Assembly (NCBI RefSeq): GCF_039526385.1
Contig: NZ_BAAAIX010000013.1
Location: 124,001-188,000, forward strand
Length of the DNA: 64,000 bases
Direction: 5' to 3'
DNA from: Luteococcus peritonei
GTDB taxonomy: Bacteria > Actinomycetota > Actinomycetes > Propionibacteriales > Propionibacteriaceae
The notes beneath the pieces were generated by a model. It ran no database searches. It saw only the letters and a list, made by a program, of their open reading frames with translations, and was not told the DNA's origin. A program made the translations under genes and the position numbers. How positions within the stretch are numbered: the stretch's first letter is position 1; each line of letters starts with the position of its first letter. This document shows positions 1 to 8,224 of the stretch, piece after piece.

Positions 1-966
1 GAGCCCGTCGAGGCCACTTGGGGCGTGCTGGGCGACGGCACCACCGCCGTCATCGAGATGGCCGAGGCCAGCGGTCTGGGGCTGGTGCCCCCCGATCGTC
101 GTGACCCCCGCTCCACCACCACGCGCGGCACCGGCGAACTGCTGCTCGCCGCCTGGCAGGCCGGCATCGACCACGTCGTGCTCGGCATCGGCGGCAGCGC
201 CACCAATGACGCCGGGGCCGGCCTGGCCCAGGCCCTCGGCGCGCGGCTGCTCGACGCCGACGGCCAGGAACTGCCTGCCGGCGGTGCGGCGCTCGCCCGG
301 CTGGACCGCTTCGACCTCTCCGGCCTGGACCCTCGTCTGGCCAGCACCACCATCGAGGTGGCCTGCGACGTGACCAACCCGCTGTGCGGGCCCGAGGGCG
401 CCAGCGCCATCTACGGTCCGCAGAAGGGTGCCGATCCCGCCTGCGTCGCCGAGCTCGACGCAGCCCTGGCCCGCTTCGCCCAGGTGGTGGCCGCCGACCT
501 GGGCCGTGAGGTGGCAGACGTCCCGGGCGCCGGGGCGGCCGGCGGGCTGGGCGCCGGGCTCTTGGCGCTGGCCCCGCACGCCCGGCTTCGGCCCGGCATC
601 GACATCGTCGTGGACCAGTCGCGCCTGGCCGAGAAGCTGGATGGGGCTGCCCTGGTGGTCACCGGCGAAGGCCGCATGGACGGCCAGACCCGCTTCGGCA
701 AGACCCCGATGGGCGTCGCGCTCGCAGCCCATCGTGCGGGAGTGCCGGTGGTCGGCATCGCCGGTAGCCTCGGCGACGGTGCCGAGGAACTGCTCGGCGA
801 GGGCTTCGTCGCCATCCTGCCCGTGCTCGACCGGCTCGATGAGCTGCCCGCCGTGCTGGCCGCGGCCGCGCAGAACGTCGAGCGCACCGCAAGGCAGGTC
901 GGGGCGCTGCTCTCGCTGCCGCTGCAGAGCGCGTCAGGGCAGGAGCCTGTCACCGGCACCGCGTAG
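1..966 (+). CDS. Glycerate kinase, 5' end cut by window edge
   Basis: This is the C-terminal 321 residues of a glycerate 2-kinase of the GlxK/GarK type, which phosphorylates D-glycerate with ATP in the cytoplasm. The reading frame is open from the first base, so the true start lies upstream of the window. Visible family signatures are the glycine-rich GIGGSATNDAGAG segment, the segment CDVTNPLCGPEGA, and VTGEGRMDGQTRFGKTP near the C-terminus, which belongs to the nucleotide and substrate site. The gene stops at TAG, 73 bp before ybaB. Family assignment is secure; the pathway (serine or glycolate catabolism) cannot be told from the neighbours. Confidence 0.93.
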   Translation, partial: EPVEATWGVLGDGTTAVIEMAEASGLGLVPPDRRDPRSTTTRGTGELLLAAWQAGIDHVVLGIGGSATNDAGAGLAQALGARLLDADGQELPAGGAALARLDRFDLSGLDPRLASTTIEVACDVTNPLCGPEGASAIYGPQKGADPACVAELDAALARFAQVVAADLGREVADVPGAGAAGGLGAGLLALAPHARLRPGIDIVVDQSRLAEKLDGAALVVTGEGRMDGQTRFGKTPMGVALAAHRAGVPVVGIAGSLGDGAEELLGEGFVAILPVLDRLDELPAVLAAAAQNVERTARQVGALLSLPLQSASGQEPVTGTA

Positions 967-1039
967 GCTTGCCCCTGCACCGCGGGACACCGCGCGCAGT
1001 CATCCACCACCGGCCCCGTCCGGCGACGAGAGGACCACC

Positions 1040-1357
1040 ATGTTTCCCGAGGGTATGGACATGAACGCACTGCTGGCGCAGGCCCAGGCCATGCAGGCCC
1101 AGCTGCAGCAGGCACAGGCCCAGCTGGTGGCCTCCAGCTTCACCGGCACCGCCGGCGGTGACCTTGTCGAGGCCACCATCACCGGCGACGGCGAGCTGAC
1201 CGCGCTCACCATCAAGCCCGAGGCGATGGACCCCGAGGATCCGGAGAGCCTGGCTGACCTGGTGCTGGCCGCCGTCCGCGACGCCAACGCCCAGCTCAAG
1301 ACCAAGGCCGCCGAGGTCATGCCCGCCATGCCCGAGATGGGTGGCCTCGGCTTCTGA
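1040..1357 (+). CDS. ybaB: YbaB/EbfC nucleoid-associated protein
   Basis: This 105-residue protein belongs to the YbaB/EbfC family of small dimeric DNA-binding proteins that coat the nucleoid. The N-terminal third is a glutamine- and alanine-rich amphipathic helix with repeated QAQ and MQAQLQQAQ patterns. It is followed by the conserved strand region GGDLVEATITGDGELTALTI, and the C-terminus is Met/Pro rich. The ATG is preceded by GAGAGG at good spacing. Position directly upstream of recR is the standard arrangement across bacteria (usually dnaX-ybaB-recR), although no dnaX is visible here; the upstream gene is glycerate kinase instead. Confidence 0.93.
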   Translation: MFPEGMDMNALLAQAQAMQAQLQQAQAQLVASSFTGTAGGDLVEATITGDGELTALTIKPEAMDPEDPESLADLVLAAVRDANAQLKTKAAEVMPAMPEMGGLGF

Positions 1358-1369
1358 GCCGCATCGGCC

Positions 1370-1394
1370 CCGGACCCTCCCAGTGAGGGTCCGG
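1370..1394 (+). terminator. Hairpin between ybaB and recR
   Basis: A perfect 10-bp stem closes a 5-nt loop (CCAGT) right after the ybaB stop codon. There is no T-run, so it may reduce read-through into recR or stabilise the upstream message rather than terminate fully. Confidence 0.45.
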
Positions 1395-1464
1395 CGGGCC
1401 GACCTGCCCGGCCACGCCGGGACGCACCGACGCAACTGCCGCCGTCGCGGCACGGAAGGACACG

Positions 1465-2088
1465 ATGTACGAGGGCCCGGTACAGGACCTGATCGACGAG
1501 CTGGGCCGCCTGCCCGGCGTCGGCCCCAAGAGCGCCCAGCGCATCGCCTTCTGGATGCTGGACCAGCCCGCCGAGGAGATCCAGCGCTTCGCCCAGGTGG
1601 TCAGCGAGGTGAAGGCCAAGGCGCGCTTCTGCCAGGTCTGCTTCAACGTCTCCCAGGAGGAGACCTGCCGGATCTGCCGCGACCCGCGCCGCGACCAGAG
1701 CGTCATCTGCGTGGTGGAGGAGAGCAAGGACGTGGTGGCCATCGAGCGCACCCGTGAGTTCCGCGGGCTCTACCACGTGCTCGGCGGCGCCATCAGCCCG
1801 ATCGACGGCAAGGGCCCCTCCGACCTGCACATCCGCGAGTTGCTCAGCCGGCTCGCGGATGGCACCGTGACCGAGATCATCCTGGCCACCGACCCCAACA
1901 CCGAGGGCGAGGCGACCGCCACCTACCTCTCGCGCCTGCTCAAGGACATGGGCCTGCAGATCAGCCGCCTGGCCTCCGGCCTGCCCGTCGGCGGAGACCT
2001 GGAATATGCCGACGAGGTGACCTTGGGCCGCGCCTTCGAGGGCCGCCGCTACGTCGAGGGCTCCTCGCGCCCCACCCCGCGGGTCTGA
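1465..2088 (+). CDS. recR: Recombination protein RecR
   Basis: This is a full-length 207-residue RecR, which works with RecO and RecF to load RecA on single-stranded gaps. The order of parts is canonical: a helix-hairpin-helix around LPGVGPKSAQRIA (residues 16-28), a C4 zinc finger with Cys56, Cys59, Cys68 and Cys71, and a Toprim domain that begins near VICVVEESKD and includes TDPNTEGEATA. The C-terminal Walker-B-like strand follows. The ATG has GGAAGGA just upstream. It is followed after only 2 bp by a HAD phosphatase gene, which suggests a shared transcript. Confidence 0.97.
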   Translation: MYEGPVQDLIDELGRLPGVGPKSAQRIAFWMLDQPAEEIQRFAQVVSEVKAKARFCQVCFNVSQEETCRICRDPRRDQSVICVVEESKDVVAIERTREFRGLYHVLGGAISPIDGKGPSDLHIRELLSRLADGTVTEIILATDPNTEGEATATYLSRLLKDMGLQISRLASGLPVGGDLEYADEVTLGRAFEGRRYVEGSSRPTPRV

Positions 2089-2090
2089 CC

Positions 2091-2933
2091 ATGACCGGGC
2101 CGCTCCGGCTGGTCGCCACCGACCTGGACGGCACCCTGCTGCGCAGCGACCGCACCGTCAATGCGTGGACCCGCAGCGTCCTCGACGCCTGCCGCGCCCG
2201 CGACGTGCTGGTGGTACCGGTGACCGCCCGCCAGCCCGTCAGTCTGCGCCCGATTGCGGAGCAGTGCGGGATGGACGAGACCGCCGAGCACGGCTGGGCG
2301 CTGTGCTCCAACGGTGCGCTGGGCATCAACCTGGTCAGCGGCGAGGTGCTCTTCGAGCGACTGCTTGCCGTCGACGTGGCGACGACGCTGGCCGAGGCCC
2401 TGGCGGTGGACCTGCCGGAGGTGCGCTTCGTCGCGGTGCGGGATCGTGGCGACGCCTTCGTGGCGCAGGAGGGCTATGCCGCGATGGCCAGTTTCACCGA
2501 CCACCACCGTGATCCGGCCTCGATGGGTGCTGCTGCGCTGTCCGAGGTGCTGGCCGAACCCAACTTGAAGCTGGTGCTGCGCCATCCGCAGCTGGCGCCG
2601 GCCGAGCTGCTGGCCAGGGTTCAGGCGCTGGGGCTGGAGGGCGTCGAGCCGACGGTCAGCGGCGCTGATTTCGTCGAGGTCTCCGCGGCCGGTGTCACCA
2701 AGGCTACCGGGCTCGCCCTGCTCTGCGAGGGGCTCGGCATCCAGGCCGACCAGGTGGCGGCCTTCGGCGATGCCCACAACGACATCGCCATGCTGCGCTG
2801 GGCCGGCACCTCGTACGCGATGGACCACGCCGACGACGAGGTGAAGGCGGCGGCCACCGGTGTGGCCGGCGATCACGACGACGACGGCGTCGCTCGCACC
2901 CTGATGGACCTGATGCGCTCCGGCCGGATCTGA
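2091..2933 (+). CDS. HAD-superfamily (Cof-type) phosphatase
   Basis: The protein is 280 residues long and belongs to the Cof subfamily (type IIB cap) of haloacid-dehalogenase-like hydrolases, which usually dephosphorylate sugar phosphates or nucleotides such as FMN. Motif I is DLDGT, with the catalytic aspartates at residues 11 and 13. The conserved lysine appears in the segment AAGVTKATGLALL, and the late acidic motif is GDAHNDIAML. The cap domain lies between these motifs. It is probably cotranscribed with recR. The substrate cannot be predicted from sequence. Confidence 0.9.
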   Translation: MTGPLRLVATDLDGTLLRSDRTVNAWTRSVLDACRARDVLVVPVTARQPVSLRPIAEQCGMDETAEHGWALCSNGALGINLVSGEVLFERLLAVDVATTLAEALAVDLPEVRFVAVRDRGDAFVAQEGYAAMASFTDHHRDPASMGAAALSEVLAEPNLKLVLRHPQLAPAELLARVQALGLEGVEPTVSGADFVEVSAAGVTKATGLALLCEGLGIQADQVAAFGDAHNDIAMLRWAGTSYAMDHADDEVKAAATGVAGDHDDDGVARTLMDLMRSGRI

Positions 2934-2936
2934 GCG

Positions 2937-2994
2937 GTCCGGGCCTTGGGCCCGCTGACCGCACAGTCCGGCCTCTGGGCCCGCTGACCGCACA
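2937..2994 (+). repeat. Two tandem 29-bp repeats
   Basis: Two head-to-tail 29-bp units (2937-2965 and 2966-2994) differ only in a short CCTT/CTCT stretch; the last 18 bp are identical. They sit just behind the HAD gene in a 394-bp gap that also holds a hairpin terminator, a Fur-like box and the PadR operators. No coding potential is seen across them. Confidence 0.75.
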
Positions 2995-3108
2995 GTGTGA
3001 CGGTTTGGTGGGGGTAGTCGCCCACCAATCTGTGACATTGATGCTCTGGACGGTGACCGGCCATCCTGTCGAGGTGGCGGGGAGCACGAGCACCCGGAAT
3101 GGAGAAGG

Positions 3109-3138
3109 CCCCGGCGTCCAGGGTGATGGACGCCGGGG
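3109..3138 (+). terminator. Terminator of the recR-HAD transcript
   Basis: An 11-bp GC-rich perfect stem (CCCCGGCGTCC and its complement) closes an 8-nt loop. The tail has no T-run, which is common for actinobacterial terminators. Confidence 0.65.
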
Positions 3139-3209
3139 CGGTCCGGTGCTCGCTCCCTCAAGCGCTCACCGGTGACCAGAAGGGTGGCTTGCCCCCATTC
3201 AATCAAAGA

Positions 3210-3224
3210 TGAGAATCATTTGCA
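3210..3224 (+). promoter_or_regulatory. Fur/Zur-family-like operator
   Basis: TGAGAATCATTTGCA is an imperfect 7-1-7 palindrome in a locally AT-rich patch. It resembles the TGAAAATGATTTTCA type of box bound by Zur and Fur regulators. No metal gene is adjacent; the next gene is padR. It may be chance or a relic. Confidence 0.35.
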
Positions 3225-3265
3225 ACAAACAGTGATGGACCGAATCCTCATGCAGGCTTGTGCAT

Positions 3266-3280
3266 GCATACCGAGTATGT
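3266..3280 (+). promoter_or_regulatory. PadR operator, distal copy
   Basis: GCATACCGAGTATGT matches the proximal copy at 3301 in all but its last base. The core ATAC-CGA-GTAT is a short dyad of the kind bound by PadR dimers. Confidence 0.6.
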
Positions 3281-3300
3281 GACTATGGAGCATCCGCACC

Positions 3301-3315
3301 GCATACCGAGTATGC
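3301..3315 (+). promoter_or_regulatory. PadR operator, proximal copy
   Basis: GCATACCGAGTATGC is a perfect 6-3-6 palindrome that ends just before the padR ribosome-binding site AGGAGG (3318-3323). It starts 35 bp after the distal copy. The position fits autorepression by the downstream gene product. Confidence 0.65.
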
Positions 3316-3327
3316 ACAGGAGGTTTC

Positions 3328-3882
3328 ATGTCCGTACGCCAGTCCCTGCTCGCCCTGTTGGGCGAGCGGCCCCGGCACGGTTACGAGCTCAAGAGTGAGT
3401 TCGACCGTCGCACCGGTGGCTCTTGGCCGCTGAACATCGGGCAGGTCTACACCACGCTCGAACGCCTCGAGCGCGACGGGCTCGTCCAACGTGGCGAGGC
3501 CGACGACGAGGGGCGGGTTGTGCACAGCATCACCCCTGCCGGCCGCGCCGAGGTGGACGAATGGTTCGCCAATCCCGTGGCCATGAACAACCCGCCCCGC
3601 AATGAGCTGGCCATCAAGATCGCACTCGCCGTCACCCTCGACGACGTCGACGTGGCCGCCCTGATCCAGACCCAGCGGCGGGCCTCGCTGGAGAACCTGC
3701 AGGCCTTCACCCGGGCCCGTCGCCAGGCCGACCCCGACGACCTCGCCTGGCAGCTGGTGATCGAGTCGCTGATCCACACCGCGGACGCCGAGGTCCGCTG
3801 GCTCGACCATTGCGAGGCCGCGGCCCTGCGCGCTGCGCGGCGGCGCACCCAGTCCACTTCCCCGACCACCGACAGGAGCTGA
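3328..3882 (+). CDS. PadR-family transcriptional regulator
   Basis: This 184-residue PadR-type repressor has the N-terminal winged helix that opens with SLLALLGERPRHGYELKSEFDRRTGG and the conserved NIGQVYTTLERLERDGLV recognition segment. A C-terminal helical dimerisation region (about residues 95-170) follows, as in PadR subfamily 2 with its Vir_act_alpha_C domain. A very strong AGGAGG site supports the ATG. The gene ends 3 bp before an ABC exporter pair, so it most likely senses a small molecule or antibiotic and controls its own operon through the two palindromes upstream. Confidence 0.93.
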   Translation: MSVRQSLLALLGERPRHGYELKSEFDRRTGGSWPLNIGQVYTTLERLERDGLVQRGEADDEGRVVHSITPAGRAEVDEWFANPVAMNNPPRNELAIKIALAVTLDDVDVAALIQTQRRASLENLQAFTRARRQADPDDLAWQLVIESLIHTADAEVRWLDHCEAAALRAARRRTQSTSPTTDRS

Positions 3883-3885
3883 CCC

Positions 3886-4647
3886 ATGGCGATCCTCGAG
3901 ATGCGCGGCGTGAGCCGCCACTACGAATCCGGCGCGAACCAGGTGCTCGCGCTCGACGGGTTGGACCTGAGCGTGGAGGCCGGGGAGTTCGTGGCCGTGA
4001 TGGGCCCGTCGGGTTCGGGCAAGTCCACCCTGCTCGCCGTGGCGGGTGGGCTTGACGAGGCCTCCTCCGGCGAGGTGCTGATCGACGGTCGTTCCCTGGC
4101 CGGTCTGGGCCGTGACCAGCTCGCCGAACTACGGCGACGCGGCGTCGGCTACGTCTTCCAGGACTTCAACCTGGTGCCCATCCTGTCCGCTCGCGAGAAC
4201 GTCATGCTCCCGCTGGAGCTGGACGGCGCGCGGCCGCAGCAGGCGCGGGCCCAGGCAGAGAAGGCCCTGTGCCGTGTCGGGCTCGACGCTCTGGGTGACC
4301 GGCCCGTGGAGCAGCTCTCGGGAGGCCAGCGTCAGCGGGTGGCGGTCGCCCGCGGCATCGTGGGGGAGCGACGGCTGCTGCTGGCCGACGAGCCCACCGG
4401 CTCGCTGGACTCCACCACCGGTGACGAGGTGCTCTCCCTGCTGCGCGATCTTGCCGACGAGGGTGCTGCCGTGGTGCTGGTGACCCACGACGCCCGTCAT
4501 GCCGGTTGGGCTGATCGCGTCGTCTTCCTGCGCGACGGGCGCCTGCTGGACAGCGCCGCGGCGGCGACGGATGTCACCGAGGCCGCCGCGCGGGTCGGTG
4601 CCCTGCTCGAGGGGCAGGGCCAGACCTGGACCGAGGGGGAGCGATGA
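3886..4647 (+). CDS. ABC transporter ATP-binding protein (MacB/LolD type)
   Basis: This 253-residue ATPase drives the FtsX-like permease encoded next. The Walker A motif GPSGSGKST lies at residues 40-48, the Q-loop at VFQDFNLVP, the signature at LSGGQRQRVAVARG, Walker B at LLLADEPTGSLD, and the switch histidine at LVTHDARHA. These features place it in the MacB/LolD branch, whose members work mechanically on the membrane or export peptides, lipids or drugs. The stop codon overlaps the permease start as ATGA, so the two are translationally coupled. Regulation by the upstream PadR protein is inferred. Confidence 0.95.
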   Translation: MAILEMRGVSRHYESGANQVLALDGLDLSVEAGEFVAVMGPSGSGKSTLLAVAGGLDEASSGEVLIDGRSLAGLGRDQLAELRRRGVGYVFQDFNLVPILSARENVMLPLELDGARPQQARAQAEKALCRVGLDALGDRPVEQLSGGQRQRVAVARGIVGERRLLLADEPTGSLDSTTGDEVLSLLRDLADEGAAVVLVTHDARHAGWADRVVFLRDGRLLDSAAAATDVTEAAARVGALLEGQGQTWTEGER

Positions 4648-7043
4648 ACCCGGCCGTGATGCGGCTGGCCCGACGCGAGATCAGCCGAAACCCCATGCGG
4701 TCACTGTTGATCTGCCTGCTGGTGGCGCTGCCCATGGTGCTCTTCGGGGCGATGGCAGTCACCTTCGCCAGCTCCACCAGCACAGAGCAGGAGACGCAGC
4801 AGGCCACCTTCGGGCGGGCCAGCGCGGTGGTGCAGGCACCGTCCGGGGGCAGGCTTCCCGCCCTTTCCCTGGAGCAGGGCCAACGCGCCGTGCCCTTCGG
4901 CCAGCGCACGGCCGAGCTGGTGGACCATGCGACGAAGCGCTCCATCGAGGTCCAGGACATCGACCTGCATGATCCCGTCTTCGAGGGGCGTTTCAGCCTG
5001 GAGGAACGCCGCCAGGAGCCGAACGGAGTCTGGCTGGACAGCAGCCTGGCGCGTCCCGGCACGGTGGGCCTGGCCCAGACCGTGACCATCGACGGTCGGA
5101 GCTGGCCGGTGCTGGGAGTCGTGACGCTCCGCATGGAGGCCCTGGACGGCGTCTACGTCGCCCACGGGCACCCACTGGCCGCGAAGGCTTCGACCGGGGC
5201 CTGGATTCAGGGGCCCGAGCCGAGCCAGCAGCAACAGGAGCAGTGGGAGTCCCAGGGGCTCCAGGTCGGACTTCCCATGGCGGGCAACTGGGCCGGCGTC
5301 GACCAGGCCACCGTCACCGCACTGCTCTTCTCCTTCGCCCTGGCCGCCGGTGTGGTCACCGCCGCGCTCTGCGCCGCCGCCTTCACGGTGGGCCTGGCTC
5401 GCCAGCGTCGTTCCCTGTCGGTGCTGGGCGCCGTGGGTGCCCCCTCGGGCCAGCTGCGAGCCATTGCCCTTGCCCAGGGGCTCCTGCTCGGGGTGCCCTC
5501 TGCCCTGGTGGGCGTCCTGCTCGGCACCGGACTGGGTGCCTGGTGGGTCAGCCAGCACCTCGGTACGGAGTTCTCGAGCTACTACGGCGTGCACATCCCG
5601 TGGCTGCGGCTGCTGGGACTGGTCCTCGTGGGGGTTCTCTCGGCCCTCGTCGGGGCCTGGCTCCCGGCGCGCCGGCTGGGTGAGGTGACGCAGGACCAGG
5701 CTCGGCCGGTTTCAGCCTCGGTTCCCCGGAGGTCGTCCCGGCTGAGGGTCGGCCTGCTGCTCATCGCGCTGGGCCTCGGCTGCGCAATCCTGCTGGCCCT
5801 TGTGCTGCCCCGGCAGCGGGAGCTGCCGGAGGAGGAATACGTCATCAGCGGCATCCTCTGCTGTCTGCTGGTCTTCCTGGGAATCCTGCTCTCCGCCGGT
5901 GCATTGGCCCGACGCCTCGGTGTCATGGATGGCGGCCCGATGCCCTGGCGGCTCGCCGTGCGTGAGCTCGGGCGGCAGCGCTCCCGGGCGGTCTCGGTCA
6001 TCGTGGCCATGACGGCGGTCTCGGCCCTGGCCAGCGGGGCCCTGGTGGCGCTGGCAGCGCAAGGAGGCGATGTCACTCCGGCCGAGCGCCTCGGCTGGGC
6101 GGTCACGCGCACCACCGACGAGAACGGCAAGGCTCTGCCGTCGTCCGATGCGAAGGCCTTGGACGAGGCGATCAGCTCCACCGTGGGCATCTCCTCGGGA
6201 ATCGATGCCGCCATGACCGGCCACGAGGTCGGCGCCAACTACCAGTGCGCCCGCCGAACTGTCTGCTCGGTCGGGACCGGTCTGCTGGTGGTCACCCCGG
6301 AGCAGGCACAGCAGGTCCTGGGGAACCGGGCCGAACCTGACGCCATGGCCACCCTCACCGCAGGCGGCGTCATCCTCGGGCAGGGGCAGGGCTGGGATGG
6401 CAGCGAGGACGAGTTCGTCCTCGACCCCGGGGCCAGTGACGGCAACTCCCGCGCCGTGACCCTGCATGCCACGGTCGCGCCCGCCCTGGGTCCGGGCTGG
6501 GCGATGGTGACCCGGCAGACGGTGGAGCGTCACCATCTGGGTCCGCTGCTCCCGGTGCGCGTCATGAAGCTCGGCGCGGTACCCAGCCAGGAGCAGGTGG
6601 ACCAGATCGGCACGGTCGCGCTCGAGCACGGGCTGCCCGCTCCCCTGGTGGAGGCGCCTGGCGAGGACTTCGTGCCCAGGCTGCTGCGCTACGTCTCCGG
6701 TGCCGGTCTGCTGCTCTGCCTGGCGGTGGGGGCCATCACCACCGGCCTCGGCGTGAAGGACGCCCGGGAGAACAACCGGACCATGGTGGGCGTCGGCGCG
6801 AAGGGATCCACCATCCGCGGCGTCGGTGCCGCGCTGGCGGGCCTGGGCAATGGGCTCGGTGTGGTCCTCGGCGTGGTCGCCGGAGCCCTGCCGATGGCGC
6901 TGGTCACCTCGGCCATGCCCTATCCGCTCGGGCTGCCGTGGCTCCACCTGCTGGCCCTCCTCGTCCTGGTGCCGCTGCTCTGCTCGGCACTCGGCTGGCT
7001 GCTGGCCAGGCCCCCGGCGCCCCGGGCGGTGCGGATCGACTGA
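4644..7043 (+). CDS. FtsX-like ABC transporter permease
   Basis: This 799-residue membrane protein is the permease partner of the preceding ATPase. One transmembrane helix lies near residues 18-40, followed by a large extracellular domain. There is then a cluster of helices around 225-345, two more around 370-425, another at 450-473, a second soluble domain, and a final set of three helices. This is the duplicated FtsX architecture of actinobacterial MacB-like exporters. It starts on the ATGA overlap with the ATPase gene and is followed by a strong hairpin. The substrate is unknown; an exported peptide, lipid or antibiotic is plausible given the PadR control. Confidence 0.92.
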   Translation: MNPAVMRLARREISRNPMRSLLICLLVALPMVLFGAMAVTFASSTSTEQETQQATFGRASAVVQAPSGGRLPALSLEQGQRAVPFGQRTAELVDHATKRSIEVQDIDLHDPVFEGRFSLEERRQEPNGVWLDSSLARPGTVGLAQTVTIDGRSWPVLGVVTLRMEALDGVYVAHGHPLAAKASTGAWIQGPEPSQQQQEQWESQGLQVGLPMAGNWAGVDQATVTALLFSFALAAGVVTAALCAAAFTVGLARQRRSLSVLGAVGAPSGQLRAIALAQGLLLGVPSALVGVLLGTGLGAWWVSQHLGTEFSSYYGVHIPWLRLLGLVLVGVLSALVGAWLPARRLGEVTQDQARPVSASVPRRSSRLRVGLLLIALGLGCAILLALVLPRQRELPEEEYVISGILCCLLVFLGILLSAGALARRLGVMDGGPMPWRLAVRELGRQRSRAVSVIVAMTAVSALASGALVALAAQGGDVTPAERLGWAVTRTTDENGKALPSSDAKALDEAISSTVGISSGIDAAMTGHEVGANYQCARRTVCSVGTGLLVVTPEQAQQVLGNRAEPDAMATLTAGGVILGQGQGWDGSEDEFVLDPGASDGNSRAVTLHATVAPALGPGWAMVTRQTVERHHLGPLLPVRVMKLGAVPSQEQVDQIGTVALEHGLPAPLVEAPGEDFVPRLLRYVSGAGLLLCLAVGAITTGLGVKDARENNRTMVGVGAKGSTIRGVGAALAGLGNGLGVVLGVVAGALPMALVTSAMPYPLGLPWLHLLALLVLVPLLCSALGWLLARPPAPRAVRID

Positions 7044-7063
7044 GGTCGGGGCCGGTCGGCGGG

Positions 7064-7095
7064 CGGGGGTGGGGTGCTTTGGCGCCCCACCCCCG
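7064..7095 (+). terminator. Terminator of the PadR-ABC operon
   Basis: An 11-bp perfect stem (CGGGGGTGGGG and complement) extends by three more pairs, one of them a wobble, to a TTTG loop. It lies 20 bp after the permease stop. Confidence 0.7.
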
Positions 7096-7113
7096 TCGGC
7101 TCCCGTCGGGAAT

Positions 7114-7129
7114 AGTTGAGGCTTCAACT
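7114..7129 (+). promoter_or_regulatory. MarR-type operator before the LLM oxidoreductase
   Basis: AGTTGAGGCTTCAACT is a 16-bp dyad with only the two central mismatched pairs. It has the AGTTGA-N4-TCAACT form typical of MarR-family operators and ends 13 bp before the chosen ATG. No MarR gene is in the window. Confidence 0.45.
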
Positions 7130-7142
7130 TGGTTCTTGGGGC

Positions 7143-8162
7143 ATGAAGAGCTTCGGATTCCTCAGCTTCGGCCACTACGGCAACGGCACCGGCCCCAACG
7201 ACCCGGACGCCCGTCGGATGCTCCACGAGGCGATCGAGCTGGCCCAGGGGGCCGACATGATCGGCGTGGACGGCGCCTACTTCCGCGTGCACCACTTCGC
7301 GCGGCAGGCCGCCTCGCCCATGCCGCTGCTGACCGCCATCGCGGCCACCACCAAGCAGATCGAGGTGGGCACCGGCGTGATCGACATGCGCTACGAGAAC
7401 CCGTTGCAGCTGGCTGAGGAGGCCGCCGCGCTCGACCTGATCTCCGACGGGCGCGTCGCCCTGGGCATCAGCCGTGGCGCCCCCGAGCCCGCCAATCGTG
7501 GCTGGGAGGCCTTCGGCTACACCGGCTCCACGGACCCGCGCGGAGCTGACCTCGCGCGCGACAAGTTCGACACCTTCCTGCGCGCGGTGCGCGGCGAGAC
7601 CATGGTGGAAGCCGACCCGAAGCAGTTCGGGCCCGGTGTCCGGCTGCGCGTCGAGCCCCACTCCCCGGGGCTGGACAGCCGGATCTGGTGGGGTGCGGGC
7701 ACCCGCGAGACCGCCGAGTGGGCCGGTCGCCAGGGCGTGAACCTGATGAGCTCCACCCTGCTCACCGAGGCCACCGGCCAGTCGCTGGGCGAGCTGCAGG
7801 CCGAGCAGATCCGTCGCTACCGGACCGCCTTCGCCGAGGCCGGCCACGGTCGCACGCCCAGGGTGTCGGTGACCCGGTCCATCTTCCCGGTGGTGGACTC
7901 CCATGACGCGCTCTGGCTCCAGCTGCGTGACAAGGGCGACCAGATCGGCCAGATCGACGGCTTCACCTCCACCTTCGGGCGCAGCTACGTCGACGAGCCC
8001 GACCGCCTGATCGAGCAGCTCAAGGCCGACGAGGCGGTGCAGGAGGCGGACACCCTGATGCTGGCGGTGCCCACCCAGCTGGGCGTCGAGCCGAACCTGC
8101 GGATCCTGCTCAACTTCGCCGAGCACGTCGCCCCCGCCCTGGGCTGGCACGCCGAGGGCTGA
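7143..8162 (+). CDS. LLM-class flavin-dependent oxidoreductase
   Basis: The product is 339 residues and shows the luciferase-like monooxygenase TIM barrel: MKSFGFLSFGHYG at the N-terminus, IEVGTGVIDMRYENPLQLAE with the non-prolyl cis-bond region, and DLISDGRVALGISRGAPEP, the typical flavin-contact strand. These enzymes use FMNH2 or F420 to oxidise or reduce small organic molecules. The ATG at 7143 is preferred because a TTG start at 7116 would fall inside the operator-like dyad. Ribosome-binding potential is poor for both. It is a monocistronic gene bounded by hairpins. The substrate is unknown. Confidence 0.88.
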   Translation: MKSFGFLSFGHYGNGTGPNDPDARRMLHEAIELAQGADMIGVDGAYFRVHHFARQAASPMPLLTAIAATTKQIEVGTGVIDMRYENPLQLAEEAAALDLISDGRVALGISRGAPEPANRGWEAFGYTGSTDPRGADLARDKFDTFLRAVRGETMVEADPKQFGPGVRLRVEPHSPGLDSRIWWGAGTRETAEWAGRQGVNLMSSTLLTEATGQSLGELQAEQIRRYRTAFAEAGHGRTPRVSVTRSIFPVVDSHDALWLQLRDKGDQIGQIDGFTSTFGRSYVDEPDRLIEQLKADEAVQEADTLMLAVPTQLGVEPNLRILLNFAEHVAPALGWHAEG

Positions 8163-8188
8163 GCCAGCACTCGCCGACCCCCCACCAC

Positions 8189-8224
8189 CACCTCGCCCGG
8201 GACACCTCGGTCCCGGTCGAGGTG
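8189..8224 (+). terminator. Terminator after the LLM oxidoreductase
   Basis: A 7-bp stem (CACCTCG), one mismatch and a further 6-bp stem close an 8-nt loop. It lies 27 bp downstream of the stop codon. Confidence 0.6.
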
